DNA of 64,000 nucleotides from Dama dama (Eukaryota; Chordata; Mammalia; Artiodactyla; Cervidae): assembly GCF_033118175.1 (NCBI RefSeq), contig NC_083691.1, forward strand, positions 59,982,001 through 60,046,000, given 5' to 3'. Below are positions 50,182 to 59,724 of the stretch, in pieces. Within the stretch, counting starts at the first letter, position 1; every line of letters begins with the position of its first letter. The position numbers and the translations under genes were made by a program. The notes under the pieces are model-generated. The model searched no databases, was not told where the DNA came from, and worked only from the letters and a program-made list of their open reading frames with translations.

Positions 50182-50639
50182 CTGAGGGCTCCGCTTCTCC
50201 GTGGTTCCGTGGTTTCGGGGCGCGTCCCGGGTGACAGCAGGCGCCTGGGGGCTTCTGGGCTACGGGGGACTCCGAGGCGCCCTGAACCATTACAGCTGTG
50301 GACCCAGGTTTGGAAACGAATGCTCAGGCCGAAACCAACTTCTCCAGCCAGGACAAGTCTGAGCTGCGTACGAGAAAGATGCACCCGGATGGCGCCTCGA
50401 CCCGACCCCAGCGGAACGCCCGCGCCCCTCAGGAAGGAAAGGAAACGATGACCCCGCGCGCCAGCTCGCATCTTGCCCCCACGGGCCGCAAACACGTACA
50501 GACGCCCGCAACCGGGCCCAACCGCGTTCGCGCCGACGGCATGCGGGAGCCCGGGTGTACGCGCGTCGTAACACGCATCTGCAACGCCCGCCCCTCCACT
50601 AGTCCGAGCTCTGTTCCCCAGGAAACTCGAGTCAGAGTC

Positions 50640-50739
50640 CCTACCGGGGGCGGGGCATGTCGTGCGTCACGGCGCATGTTCTCCGCGCAGCCCCGCCCCG
50701 CCGCGCGCTGTTGCCAAGGAGACGACGTCGGTCGTGGCC
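50640..50739 (+). promoter_or_regulatory. CCDC138: CCDC138 core promoter / 5' UTR with GC boxes
   Basis: Two GC boxes (gggggcgggg near 50646-50655 and ccccgccccgcc near 50692-50703), a CRE-like tgcgtca at about 50663, and an X-box at 50710-50723. The layout fits a TATA-less CpG-island promoter. The exact start of transcription cannot be read from the sequence. Confidence 0.6.
50710..50723 (+). promoter_or_regulatory. RFX X-box upstream of CCDC138
   Basis: GTTGCCAAGGAGAC fits the X-box rule RYYNYY, 1-3 spacer bases, RRNRAC at every position with a 2-base spacer. RFX factors binding such sites drive many ciliary and centrosomal genes. It lies 17 bases before the start codon, so depending on the transcription start it may be in the 5' UTR. 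Confidence 0.7.
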
Positions 50740-50832
50740 ATGGAGCCGAGGGTCGTGAAGCCGCCGGGGCAAGATCTGGTGGTGGAGCGCCTCAAAAGCC
50801 GCTACGGCCTGAGGGGCGGCTGCCTCGGCGAG
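50740..50832 (+). CDS. CCDC138: CCDC138 exon 1
   Basis: 31 codons from ATG at 50740, donor gtgagg, phase 0 out. Encodes MEPRVVKPPGQDLVVERL through GGCLGE. The frame is open upstream to about 50662 but without an ATG, so 50740 is the first in-frame Met. Confidence 0.93.
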
Positions 50833-53800
50833 GTGAGGCCCGGCCCTGCCAGGTTCGCGGGTCGCCGGATATGCGGGTTGGAGCGTGGGCGCGAGGCGGG
50901 ACCCCTGACGGCGGCGGGCTGGGAGCGGGCTCCCGGCGGGCACGCGCGTCAGAGGATCGATGCGCGTCACCGCGGGAACAGGCGTTCGCGTAGACTTGGG
51001 TGAGGATCTGAGTTGCGTCAGTCCCGGCGCTGGGCGGTGAGTCCGAGCCGGTTTCACGCCGCAGGTGCTGGGGCCCGGTGCCCCAAGGTGCCCGGTGGGT
51101 CCGTGGGGGCCGCTCCTGTGCCGGGGCCCGGCGTGCCTGATGGGCGGCGAGAGGGGGCGCCGCGCGGGGCCGGGGTTTCAGGAGTCGGAGGGGACAGGGG
51201 CCAGGGGACTGACCCTCCCCGGTCACCTCTCCATCCTCTCTTCCAGCCGGGGCGCCGGCGGCCGGACGTGGCGGAGCGGCGGCGGCGGCCTCCCCGCACC
51301 CCAGGTAGGGCGGCGGCTGGGTTGTTTGTTCCCCGCAGGCCGCAGGTGTAGGTAGTTTATCATGTGAATTCAATTCTTAGAGCTCATCAGAGGGAGAAGT
51401 ACTGTGTTGAGCCCTCGGGGACTTGGCCTGCCGCCTGGGTCTTTCGGTTCCGACGCGGAACAGGGTCATCGGCACCGGGTCGATGCCGGGATCGCGTGCG
51501 GGGTGGGGACGGGGGAGGCGATGAACTACACGCTGTTTGACCAGCGGCTCGGAGGCCAGTCTGCTGGAAGCTCGTGTACCACGCCGAGAACGAGGTGGTC
51601 GGTGCCGGACCTTACCGAGCCGCCTCGGCTGCCTTCCCTCCTGTTCACAGAGGATTTGGACATCTTCTCCTGTGGAGATAAAGTCGGTCCGACGTTGAGA
51701 TGTTTCTCTGACGAGAGGAGGCGGCGCCCTGCGTCCCCCCGCGGTGTTCTCACGGTGAACTGGCAAGGTACCCCGAGTCCTGCTGGGGGTCACCCCCCGC
51801 CCCCGGGTATCGAGAAACCAAGGGGGGCGGAGGTTGCCTGGTGTGCGCCTTTCTGTGGGAGAAGGCATCCGCGGTCCGGAGCCCGCTGGGCGGTGGAGGA
51901 GACTGGGCGCTAGTTCCTGAGCATCTGATGGAACCACACGCCTAGCGTCCTGTTCGCAGATATAATGCAGGGTTATTTACACTGCAGGATAGATAGCTCT
52001 TCATCCAGGACCCAAAAGAAGGCCTTGCTCCCTTATTTATTTTTTTTTTTAATAAGGAACTAAGATAAAAATGACTACAAGTTTATTCAGCGGCAGTCGG
52101 TATGGTGTGTCTCCTGTGTGTCTCCTGCTGTGGTAAGCACTGTGCTATACCTAGGTAGCAGAGAGAGATGGAAGAGGTCAGCCCTGGGGTTGGGGCCTAC
52201 AGAATATTACACCATGTGCTGCTGGGCTGTGAAGGGTCAGCAGTTTTGTGGAGGAGCTTTTACTCTGGGTAAAACCAGTGGAAGGTAAGGTGAAATAAAG
52301 TTCTAAGCTGAATATTATTAATGCCGAAAATATGTGGCAGAAAGAAGTGCTAAGGTATCAAAAGCAAACAAGCATTTTGAAGTGATGTTAAACTGTAAAG
52401 ATGTGGACATATATAAAGAGAAATGTTGAGGTGATTGTGGAGAGGGAAAATGTGCCTGAAATATCTATTGTTACTGTGATTGATACCTTGGAGCTTGCAT
52501 TGTTTCATTTTCTGATTATTAGTCCATGTGAGGCACTTAGAATGCTGTTCAGTACATAGAAGGGCACTCAGATGCACCACTGTTATCATTACCATCACTG
52601 CGGTCTCCTTTCGTGCTCACAGAGTCATCTAGTTGATCTGGAGTCAAGGTGTGGACATGGATGGGAGGGGACTTCCCTGGTGGTCCAGTGGTTAAGAATC
52701 CACCTTACAATGCAGGGAATGTGGGTTGGATCTCTGGTTGGGGAACTGAGATCCCCCATGCTGTGGAGCAACTGATTTCGTACACCACAACTAAGATCCG
52801 ACACAGCCAAATAAATATTTTTTAAAGAAAGATGTAAACATGGGTAGTTTGATTAATGTTGTGCTTGTTGTTCAGTTGCTAAGTCATGTCCGACTCTTTG
52901 CGACCCCATGGACTGCAGCACCTCAGGCTTCTTTGTCCATCATTATCTCCCTGAGTTTGCTCAAGCTTATCTCCGTTGAGTCAGTGATACCATCCAACCA
53001 TCTCATCCTCTGTTGCTCCATTCTCCTCTTGCCCTCAGTTTTTCCCAGCATCAGGGTCTTTTCCAGTGAATCAGCTTTTCACATCAGGTGGCCAGAGTAT
53101 TGGAGTTTCAGCTTCAGCATCAGTCCTTCCAATGAATATTCAGATAATTTCCTTTAGGATTGACTGGTTTGATCTCCCTGCTGTCCCAAGTTTGATTATA
53201 GAGAAAGGAAACTGTGGGAAGTTATAATTATAAGTTCATGGAAATTATTTTCTCATATTGAACTGATAGTTTTATTTTCTTTAAATGGTCTGGGTATGGT
53301 TTCAAGTTGAAGCTTTAGAACTGTGAAAGGTTTTAACTTTGGACAGTTTTCCCACCAGTCCCTTGTTGTGATCTAGTGTGGAATTACAGGGCTGCCCAGC
53401 ACCTGTGTCTGTCGAGTGCTTGAAAAGGGGCTCGTCTCAACTAAGTTGTACTGTAAGTAAAAAATAAACAAGGCATTTTCAAAATAGGTAAAAGAATGTA
53501 AAGTATCTTATTTTTAATATTGATTGTATGTTAAAATGATTATCTTTTAGATATATTGGATTAAATATTATACACTGTTAAAATTTCATGTCTTTTTATG
53601 TTTTTAAAGGGTCTGCTAGAATTTCTTTTTCTTTCTTTATGGCAGTGCTGCAAAGCTTCTGAGATCTTAGTTCTCAGACCAGGGACTAAATTTGGGCCCT
53701 CGGCAGTGAAAGCACAGAGTCCTAACCACTGAACTGCCAAAGAATTCCCGAAAAATTTAACTCATCTTTTGTGACTTGTAGTGTATTCCCTTTGAACAGC

Positions 53801-56800
53801 TGGCTCTGGAAATGCCAACATTCAGATGATCTTTTTGGAGAGAACATCTGGGATTCTAGTTCTGCTTCACCTTTTGCTCATTATGTCACCTGTCAGTTAC
53901 CCTGTCAGTTATTTAACTTAAGATTCAGTTTCCCCACCTTCAACACTCGTTCTCGTAGTTGTTAAAAGAATTAGAGACACAGCGCCTGTTCGATCCACCT
54001 CACAGCAATACGGGGTCAGGAGGAAGGGTGTACTTTGCAATTGAGCATGTCTGAATGTGGGGAAGGTTCACACATGTGAGTTTTCAGCATCATGACTGAT
54101 AGATTGCAGTTTTTCCTTTTCCTTTTTTAAAAATATTTACTTGTTACTTTTTTTCAATTGCTATGCTGCTAGTATTTGAAGCAGTCTCCTCTTCTTTAAA
54201 TGGCTGTAGAAATCTTCCAGAATGCTGTGATTGATTTTTTTTTAAAGCCTAGATGATGAACTGGATTCTTTTCAAGATTTGAAAGAACCAGAAACAGAAG
54301 AAGAGTTCACCGGCAATGACTCTAGAGTCAGTGCCTCCAAAATAAACCAGCAGTCCTTTAGAGAGACAGACAAAGGTAAGAGAAATGCTCATTTCAGAAC
54401 AGTCATTTAAACAGCAGCTCTGTCAAGTAGGGCACTAAAGCTTACCCCATAGTGGTGACCCTAGTTTTCAAGGTGTGCATTTCTTTGTCCTGGTTGCTAA
54501 GCCATGAACTGGTTGCTATGCTTGTCATTAAGTTAAAGGAGAAGAGGAAAATAAACTTCATGATTTTCCAGTAGAATTTCACACTGTCAAAGTTTATCAG
54601 AATAACTTAATAATTCATGAATATTATAATCTTTTCAGTTCTTTTTCTTGTCAGTATTTCTTAGGACGTAGGATTGTGATTATTGTTTAGTTGCTAAGTC
54701 GTGTTTGACTCATTTATGATCCCACAGACTGTAGCCCTCCAGGATCCTCTGTCCAAGAAATTTCCCAGGCAAGAATACTGAAGTGGGTTGCTATTTCCTC
54801 CTCCAGAGGATCTTCCCAACCCAGAGACTGAACCCATGTCTCCTGCATTGGGAGGCTGATTCTTTACCACTGAGCCACCTGGGATGCCCTAAGATTGTGG
54901 TGGTAGGTGACTAACCCTTACACCTTTTAGGTAAACAGGCCAGGTCGCTTGAGGCCTGGCCTCCTTCACCCTGAGTCAGCAGTTGCTCTCTGTGTACCTG
55001 GCTGCATTTGTGTGGTGGATTTTCCCACTGGAAACAACTGAGAATACAAGATGTTGTAACATATACAAAATGTTGAGTGTGTTTAAAAGTTGACAGAACT
55101 AAGGAATATTCCGGCCCGGGGCTGGTGGACTGGGAGCCTGGGGAGGCAGGCAGAGCACGGAGTGTTTCCCTGGAAGGGTGCTTGTGGAGCTGGGGAACAG
55201 GAAACAACTTTCTTTTTAAAAAATTCCTGTTTTTTATCTTGGCTCCCCCGGTCTGTCCAGCCAAGATGGGGAGTACCATGGAGACCCCCTCCTTACAGCT
55301 GGGGGCTCCTCCTTAGCTGGAGGCCAGTGCAGGTGAAAGTCACTGCTCATTGTGAGCAGAGTGTGAATGCTGACAGCACAGTGCTGGGGAGGAGCAACGC
55401 AGGAGGGCTCACCGCCACTGCTAGGGTTTCGGGGGGAGGGGGGTACTTTGGTAACTGATTTGGCATCACAGGTGGTGCTAGTGGTAAAGAACCCACCTGC
55501 CAATTCAGGAGAGTTAAGAGATGAGGGTTTGATGCTTGAGTTGGGAAGATCCCCTAGAGGAGGGCATGGCAACCCACACCAGTATTCTTGCCTGAGAATC
55601 CCACGGACAGAGGAGCCTGGTGGGCTGCAGTCCATGGGATCACAAAGAGTTGGACACACAGTTGAATGCACAGGGTAACTGCAGGAGCTCTCACCATGGC
55701 TGCCAGGAGCAAGGCTCCCCAGCCTTGGTACAGACAGTGCAGCTTGGCGGTCACAAGGTATTGTCAAAGGCTAAAGCCATGGAGGGTCGTGAACCTGCTG
55801 CCATCGTTAACACAGGAGCGCGTTATTTAACGGAGGAGGTTATAGAGATTATGTAATTATATGATTAATTACAGACATCACATAAAGTTTTAAAACAAGT
55901 AAAACAAATAGTTTTTTAAACGTCAAAGAAGTGGAGCAGTGATGAACGCTGTTTGGATTGGTGGTTAGTTTGGTGTAAGGGAACATGTCAAAGGGCATGT
56001 CTCAGGGCTCCTGAGGTAACTCTCCATCTCTTTGTCAAGGCAGTTAACCCACTCATTTTTTAAATAGTCTCAGATTTACAGAGAAGTTGCAAAAAGGCCA
56101 CAGAGAATTTCTGGATGGCTTTCACCCAGATTTTCTAAATGTAAACCATTGACTGTGTGCTCCTTTTTTTCGGCATATAGCACTTGAAACATTTTAACAA
56201 TACAATGAGGATATTTAAAACTGTAAACTGAGATTTTAATTTAAATTTTGTCCTCTTAGCCGATGCCTGGCCAGCTAATGTGGCCTCACGTTCAAGGAGC
56301 TGGGCTGACTATTGTAGTGATGGCAGCGACTCCCCTCCCAAGCATGTTGGCTCCCCTGCGTCCAGGGTCCCACGGAAGCCAGGCCTGCTGCCCCGTCAGG
56401 TCAGCAAGATCTATGACGAGCTGCTCCAGATTCACCAGAAGCTGCAGGTGTGGACTCAGCGCTCCCCGGATGGCAGCCAGGAAGGAGGGGACCAGAGGGA
56501 GGGACAGGTGCAGCCAGGGCTGGAGCAGACCTGAGGGTCAGTGATGCAGAAGCCGGTTCAAGGGGGACGGGGCTTGAGGCCAGACTGAAGTGCGCTGAGG
56601 AGGGTTCAGCCAACCGGGACAACGTTTTAGAGAAGTTTTTCCAGGTGGGAGGCCAAGGAATTGGAAGCCCAGCCTCCCTTTGTAAGGCCACGGCCTCACC
56701 CTGTCTGTTCTGCTCGGCAGCTGTGGGAGCTGATGGGCTTTAGGGGAGGCTGGAGGAGGCTCGCATGGCTGTGGGGATATAGGGGACATGAGAGGATTTC

Positions 56801-59324
56801 TGGGCTCCACTGGAGCCTGCTCTGCTGATTGGAGGGGAATGTTGGAGGGGCTCCTCTGCAGGTGTGAGGCGTTCTTCCCAGGGACGATGGGGAGGCGGGA
56901 GGGAGAGTGGGGGGTGTCCCCATGGTGCTCCCCTTGTCTGCACCCTGGATTCTCTCAGGTCTTCATGCTGGAGTCTCCTAGCTGATCCCGTCATTGGTGG
57001 CCTGCAGGGTTCCCGCGTGCTGTATGGTCGTTGCTCTGCACTCCCCTGGCTGATGCTCAGTTGAGTGAGCTTCCCGGAGTGCTGACCCTGTCCTTCCTCA
57101 CAGTGTGAGACTGCAGCCCAGCAGGAATTCGCTGAGGAACTTCAGAAGCGAGAACGTTTTCTGGTTGAGAGGGAAGAGCTGCTCTTCAGACATGAAGGTG
57201 CCTTGAGTGAGGTGAAAGACGTCAGAGAAGAGGTCCTCATGAGGTTCCAGATCATGAAGGAGGTGAGCGTGGCACTGACTGCAGAGTCCGGTTGCAACAG
57301 TCCTCTGGGCGTCGCTCATCTTCTGTAGACCTGGGATCCTAGCATAGCCTCTGGAAGCCTGATAGTACTGTGCCCAGCTGGGTTCAGTCTGTGTCTTGTC
57401 ACGTTCACTCAGTTCCCAGAGCCTTTGCTGTTGTTGTGAAGCCTGTGTGCTGCAGGCACCACTGGGGGCCTGAGGCTGGGCTTCTCAGCCTTTGCTGTGA
57501 TGCTCTGGGTCCCTAAGATGCCTGTGGGGTATTGGGCAGGGGTGGGGTTGGGCTTGTTGTCAACTGAGCTCCTGTCTCTGCCCCTTGCTTTCGCCAGCTC
57601 AGGGCTGAGCTGGATTTAAGCACATCCGTGGCTCATGGATCCCCTCTTCCTGTTCCCAGGCCTGGAAAGCAAAGCCATTTCTCTGCAATTAGCAGGGCCA
57701 GGGCCTGCCCTGGGGCAAGGCCACTGGAGAAATGGGGAAACAGAGCCCCTTGAGGGCTGTTTGCCCAGGTTTTTCCTCCTTTCTGCAACTCCCTGCTTGT
57801 TTCCCTTTGACTTTCCTTAGTAGTTGCTTTCTGTGTTTTTTGTGTGGCTTTAGTTGTGATCAGTAAGAGAAGCGGAGCTCAGTGGGCTTATCCTTCTGGA
57901 AAAGGAACCCGTGTCAAATGGTCTTAATATCTTCTGGAGGTGGAAAATTTGTGCAGTTGAGAATGTTAATATTACTTTTAAAATAAGTGTTGTCTTTGTG
58001 GTCATGTCTGAGTTATTTAAGGAGTTGTTTATCGTAATCATAAAACTTCATACAGCCGATTTTTTTTTTTTTTAACGACTTTGGATTTTCCGTGCACTCC
58101 ATCTTCATTTCAGCCTTGGTTCTTTCTCTCTGGATTTGTCTGTTTGCTGCTTATAGAAGTATAAAGCTCACTGTTTTATTTTAGTGGGACCTGGATGATT
58201 ACTTGGAAGAAGGAAATCAGTTTCTTGATTTCCTATGGAAATTTACTTGTTTTAATACATTATGAGTAAATCTGAGAGTAAAAAGTGAAAGAAACTATGT
58301 AAGTATTCACAAATCTAAAACGTGCTCTTATTTAAATATAATTATGGGGAAATTGATTTTAATATTTATAAAACTGGTTAAGGAAAGTCATTGTTTGGGG
58401 CTCAGGAAATTTTATTGTGTGTTTAAGTTTTCTGAGATGTACACCAATTTTAGCTAATTTATGAGAACAGTTCTATGTGTGGAATATTTCTTCTCCAGAG
58501 GGCTAATTTAAACCTTAAATTTTAATTCACAAAGCTATGAATAATTAACTAGCCTCCTGAAAGGATCAGAACTCCTTTATCATTCCATGATGTCAGAAAT
58601 TATTTCAGTGAGTTTCTGTTGGAGATTTTTCTGAGCAGGACCGAAAATAGCCTTAATGCTACTTAAATTGTATAATATGTTTTAATAGGTATTTAACATA
58701 TATTTTTAATGCTTTGTTATTAAGTTGCTTGATTATCCAGTTTTTATAAATTACTTGCAGTGTCAGCCATTATGCTTAAATATACTGATTAAAGTCCTTG
58801 TGATTCAAGGAGTTATAATTTTTTTTAAAGCCTATTTTTATTTATTTCCTGTAATTTTCTATATTTGTTTTGGCTGCGCTGGGTCTTGGTTGCTGTGCGG
58901 GGTTTTCTCTAGTTGTGACGAGCGGGACTACTCTCTAGTTGGAGTGTGCAGGAGGCTTCTCATTGCAGTGACTTCTCACTGTGGAGCACAGACCTAGAGC
59001 ACAGGCTCAGTAGTTGTGGTGGAAGGGCTTTTGTTGCTCTGAGGCATGTAGGATCTTCCCACATCTGGAATTGAACCCGTGTCTTCTGCATTGGCAGACA
59101 GATTCTTTACTGAGCCACCAGGGAAGTCCCAGGGAGTTGTAATTTTTATCTAACTTATGTTCAGTAGCATTAGTGACATTAAATCTCTATTTTTTCCCTC
59201 CTAGCAACATGATGCAGAAGTTGGGCACTTAACTGAAGTTCTTAAAGAGAGAAATAAGGAAAGCAAAAGGCTAAGGTCTTCCTTTGATGCATTGAAAGGA
59301 TTGAATGATAGCTTAAAGAAACAG
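50740..59324 (+). CDS. CCDC138: CCDC138, exons 1-7, 3' incomplete
   Basis: Coiled-coil domain protein 138; from memory, proteomic work places it at centrosomes/centriolar satellites, and its reaction or exact role is not known. Seven exons join in frame to about 286 codons: N-terminal MEPRVVKPPGQDLVVE, then LDDELDSFQDL, then QVSKIYDELLQIH, then a heptad-like charged helix (ELQKRERFLVEREELLFR, LTEVLKERNKESKRLR). The human protein is about 665 residues, so the C-terminal half lies to the right. The start is fixed by homology and a strong Kozak context (gccATGG). The gene lies head to tail with RANBP2, its known neighbour in mammals. Exons 1-3 sit in a CpG island; one intron needs a GC donor. 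Confidence 0.93.
51246..51303 (+). CDS. CCDC138: CCDC138 exon 2
   Basis: Acceptor ctcttccag, donor gtaggg; 58 bp, phase 0 in, 1 out. Encodes PGRRRPDVAERRRRPPRTP plus one base. Length and phase equal the human exon coding YDFSNFYQSKYKRRTLTSP, and the basic tail aligns, but the identity is low; the sequence is far more GC- and arginine-rich. Confidence 0.75.
51651..51762 (+). CDS. CCDC138: CCDC138 exon 3, GC donor
   Basis: Acceptor gttcacag; phase 1 in, 2 out. Encodes EDLDIFSCGDKVGPTL, then an arginine-rich stretch and VLTVN, aligning with human DLDIYSGDKVGSSL...NVNC. The frame needs the exon to stop at TG before gcaagg (51763). Using the nearby GT at 51768 would shift the frame and put TAG as the next full codon of exon 4. 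Confidence 0.82.
51763..52669. other. CCDC138 intron 3, left part
   Basis: Begins with the GC donor and the end of the GC-rich zone, then becomes AT-rich. No recognisable element. Confidence 0.55.
52671..52828 (+). repeat. tRNA-derived artiodactyl SINE, sense
   Basis: Starts acttccctggtggtccagtg, ends with the ccaaataaat tail region and A-rich sequence. Little diverged. Confidence 0.9.
52865..53155 (-). repeat. BovB/ART2-type 3' end, antisense
   Basis: Reverse complement of the element at the left edge of the window: gttgctaagtcatgtccgac, then cagcatcagggtcttttcc and tattggagtttcagcttcag. Confidence 0.88.
53618..53752 (-). repeat. tRNA-derived artiodactyl SINE, antisense
   Basis: Contains cagaccagggactaaatttg and ends aaccactgaactgccaaaga. 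The sequence between it and CCDC138 exon 4 (53753-54247) shows nothing nameable. Confidence 0.8.
54248..54375 (+). CDS. CCDC138: CCDC138 exon 4
   Basis: Acceptor T-run then aaag, donor gtaaga; phase 2 in, 1 out. Encodes LDDELDSFQDLKEPETEEE through SFRETDK, a close match to human LDDELDSFHDLKKQETEEE. Confidence 0.93.
54683..54892 (-). repeat. Bov-tA SINE, antisense
   Basis: Bov-tA block (gttgctaagtcgtgtttgac, caggcaagaatactgaagtg) followed by the tRNA-derived part ending ctttaccactgagccacctg. In CCDC138 intron 4. Confidence 0.9.
55457..55672 (+). repeat. Bov-tA SINE, sense
   Basis: tRNA-like start (tggtgctagtggtaaagaac), then gaggagggcatggcaaccca and the end ggatcacaaagagttggaca. Opposite in direction to the copy at 54683; the rest of intron 4 is unique apart from an old L1-like piece at about 56040-56160. 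Confidence 0.9.
56260..56447 (+). CDS. CCDC138: CCDC138 exon 5
   Basis: Acceptor ctcttag, donor gtgtgg; phase 1 in, 0 out. A low-complexity serine/proline segment (SDGSDSPPKHVGSPASR) leads into LLPRQVSKIYDELLQIHQ, which matches the human protein well. Confidence 0.92.
56448..57103. other. CCDC138 intron 5
   Basis: GC-rich unique sequence; overlapping open frames on both strands reflect base composition. No element recognised. Confidence 0.55.
57104..57262 (+). CDS. CCDC138: CCDC138 exon 6, coiled coil
   Basis: Acceptor cctcacag, donor gtgagc; 53 codons. Encodes CETAAQQEFAEELQKRERF through RFQIMKE, a charged heptad-rich helix. Confidence 0.95.
57263..58837. other. CCDC138 intron 6, left part
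   Basis: GC-rich to about 57800, then AT-rich. No exon-like segment or nameable repeat. Confidence 0.55.
58838..59131 (-). repeat. Artiodactyl tRNA-derived SINE, full-length type, antisense
   Basis: Reads ggctgcgctgggtcttggtt, then tctagttgtgacgagcgg, and ends actgagccaccagggaagtc. It lies about 75 bases before CCDC138 exon 7. Confidence 0.88.
59205..59324 (+). CDS. CCDC138: CCDC138 exon 7, coiled coil
   Basis: Acceptor ctcctag, donor gtaaga; 40 codons. Encodes QHDAEVGHLTEVLKERNKE through LNDSLKKQ. Last exon in the window; the intron after it contains the 57-bp array. Confidence 0.95.
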
Positions 59325-59724
59325 GTAAGACCTAGTTTATCTGTGTTAGATTATGAGACATTCTCAGAAATGTATAGATTAACCAGTTCGAGTCAGAATC
59401 TTAGAGCATATTCTGTGTAGAGAAAACCTTGATTATCATCTTTATTTGTTAGCTTTATTATAAAATACTTCTGAATTTAAAATAGTTAAGCTAGCTCTTG
59501 GTTTCTCATCATGTGTTCTGCCAACTAGCTGAGCTATTTGACAACTTGGAATTTTTCAAACTGTTAAGAACAGTGACTAGATTAAAAACAAGGAAAAGAA
59601 AACCCGCTAACCTGGGGACTTCAGGTGCTGAGTTGTAGCTTTGCACTGTTCTTGAACCGGCTGTTACACACCACTGTGTATTTTTGGAGGGTCTCTTGTG
59701 TGTGGATCCTGTGCTGGGAGCACA
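59325..59724. other. CCDC138 intron 7, before the array
   Basis: 400 bp of unique AT-rich sequence; no feature. Confidence 0.6.

Larger units (their letters stand above)
50380..51350. promoter_or_regulatory. CpG island over the CCDC138 promoter and exons 1-2
   Basis: Very GC-rich with dense CpG, in contrast to the AT-rich introns of RANBP2. It spans the presumed start of transcription, exon 1, intron 1 and exon 2; the GC-rich state fades out by about 51900. No TATA box is seen near the start. Confidence 0.85.

Noticed and set aside
49554..50495. 313-codon minus-strand frame and several overlapping frames with Thr-His or Cys-Val runs
   Set aside because: Created by the TG/GC tandem repeat and high GC content of the CpG island; no conserved domain is seen.
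50662..50739. In-frame extension of CCDC138 upstream of 50740
   Set aside because: The frame is open but starts with GTG, not ATG; homology and the Kozak context put the start at 50740.
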